Positions 13,401 through 13,916 of a DNA stretch of 13,916 nucleotides are shown here, in pieces. Positions within the stretch are counted from its first letter, which is position 1. Each line of letters starts with the position of its first letter. The position numbers were made by a program, and so were the translations under genes. The notes beneath the pieces are model-generated. The model worked only from the letters and a program-made list of their open reading frames with translations. It made no database searches and was not told the origin of the DNA. Source of the DNA: Prevotellaceae bacterium UBA2718 (GTDB lineage: Bacteria; Bacteroidota; Bacteroidia; Bacteroidales; Bacteroidaceae); assembly GCA_002353975.1 (NCBI GenBank), contig DEKQ01000019.1, positions 14,417 to 28,332 of the forward strand, in the 5' to 3' direction.

Positions 13401-13916
13401 TTATTCAGCCTTTGCCTCCTCTGCTGCTGGCTCTTCAGCGGCGGGAGCGGCAGTCTCTGCAGCGGGCTCAGCCTTTGCCTCCTCTGCTGCAGGAGCAGCA
13501 GCCTCGGCAGCAGGAGCAGCGGCAGCAGCCTTCTTACCGGCACGACGGGTGCGCTTAGCAGCCTTAGGAGCCTTTGCCATTGCCTCGTCGAAGTCAACAA
13601 GCTCTATGAAGCAGATATCTGCTGCGTCACCCTGACGGTGACCGAGCTTGATGATGCGGGTGTAACCACCGGGACGGTCGCCTACCTTCTCGCTGACAGC
13701 TGAGAAGAGCTCTTTGATGGCGAACTTGTCCTGCAGGTAAGAGAAGACAACACGACGGTTGTTGGTGGTATCTTCCTTAGCACGGGTGATAAGGGGCTCT
13801 ACATACTTCTTCAAGGCCTTAGCCTTGGCAACGGTCGTAGTGATTCTTTTGTGCTTAATCAGCGAGATGGACATGTTGGCAAGCATGGCGCGACGATGAT
13901 CAGCAGTACGACCTAA
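13401..13916 (-). CDS. rplQ: 50S ribosomal protein L17 (5' end outside window)
   Basis: 171 residues are visible, entering from the right edge as LGRTADHRRAM; only about nine N-terminal residues (usually MRHNKKFNH) are missing. The core is typical: MLANMSISLIKHKRITTTVAKAKALKKYVEPLIT, then GGYTRIIKLGHRQGDAADICFIELV. L17 sits near the peptide tunnel exit of the large subunit. After residue about 120 there is a long Lys/Arg, then Ala/Pro/Glu tail, common in Bacteroidetes L17 and probably disordered. The gene is normally the last of the ribosomal protein-rpoA operon, and the terminator at 13336-13371 agrees with that. Confidence 0.97.
   Translation of the reverse strand, partial: LGRTADHRRAMLANMSISLIKHKRITTTVAKAKALKKYVEPLITRAKEDTTNNRRVVFSYLQDKFAIKELFSAVSEKVGDRPGGYTRIIKLGHRQGDAADICFIELVDFDEAMAKAPKAAKRTRRAGKKAAAAAPAAEAAAPAAEEAKAEPAAETAAPAAEEPAAEEAKAE

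Noticed and set aside
1..13916. A defence system, prophage or biosynthetic cluster
   Set aside because: No nuclease, helicase, reverse transcriptase, integrase, capsid, NRPS/PKS or RiPP-modifying enzyme could be recognised in any frame.

Overview
The window looks like chromosomal DNA from a gut or oral Bacteroidetes, most likely Prevotella or a close relative (inference). The signs are: promoters of the Bacteroidetes type (TTG, 19-20 bp, then TAnnTTTG) before several genes; lipoproteins with short LxSC lipoboxes; a C10 (streptopain-type) cysteine protease with a C-terminal tail like a type IX secretion (T9SS) signal; a ribosomal protein L17 with a long Ala/Glu/Pro tail; and intergenic regions full of short dispersed repeats.

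Layout, left to right. Minus strand: the 5' part of a PorW/SprE-like TPR lipoprotein gene (runs off the left edge), preceded by aroA with its own, apparently leaderless, promoter. Plus strand: tRNA-Pro(GGG) with promoter and terminator. Minus strand: a standalone AraC-type DNA-binding protein, then a 1195-residue coiled-coil surface lipoprotein with strongly biased codons, then a small lipoprotein. Next comes about 1 kb without a gene (6796-7762), packed with inverted and tandem repeats. Plus strand: cdd (cytidine deaminase), gluQ (glutamyl-queuosine tRNA-Asp synthetase), a secreted C10 protease, and a 57-residue peptide gene. Minus strand: a TrhA/hemolysin III membrane protein and rplQ (L17), whose 5' end runs off the right edge.

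How the genes relate: most are unrelated housekeeping genes. The parts with a possible shared function are (a) AraC protein, surface lipoprotein and small lipoprotein, all in one direction, (b) C10 protease plus the 57-residue peptide, bracketed by identical 62-bp direct repeats, and (c) a weak thematic link between the PorW-like T9SS lipoprotein and the T9SS-type tail of the protease.

The most unusual signal is the repeat load and its spread into coding sequence. GGGGAGGG-type palindromes occur four times. Two lie in frame inside cdd and gluQ, each beside a 9-bp tandem repeat that is translated (Pro-Thr-Ser repeats in Cdd, collagen-like Gly-X-Y repeats in GluQ-RS). Cdd has a second low-complexity insert carrying a perfect hairpin. 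This resembles, by analogy, the protein-coding palindromic elements of Rickettsia. I see no CRISPR array, transposase, phage gene or defence system.
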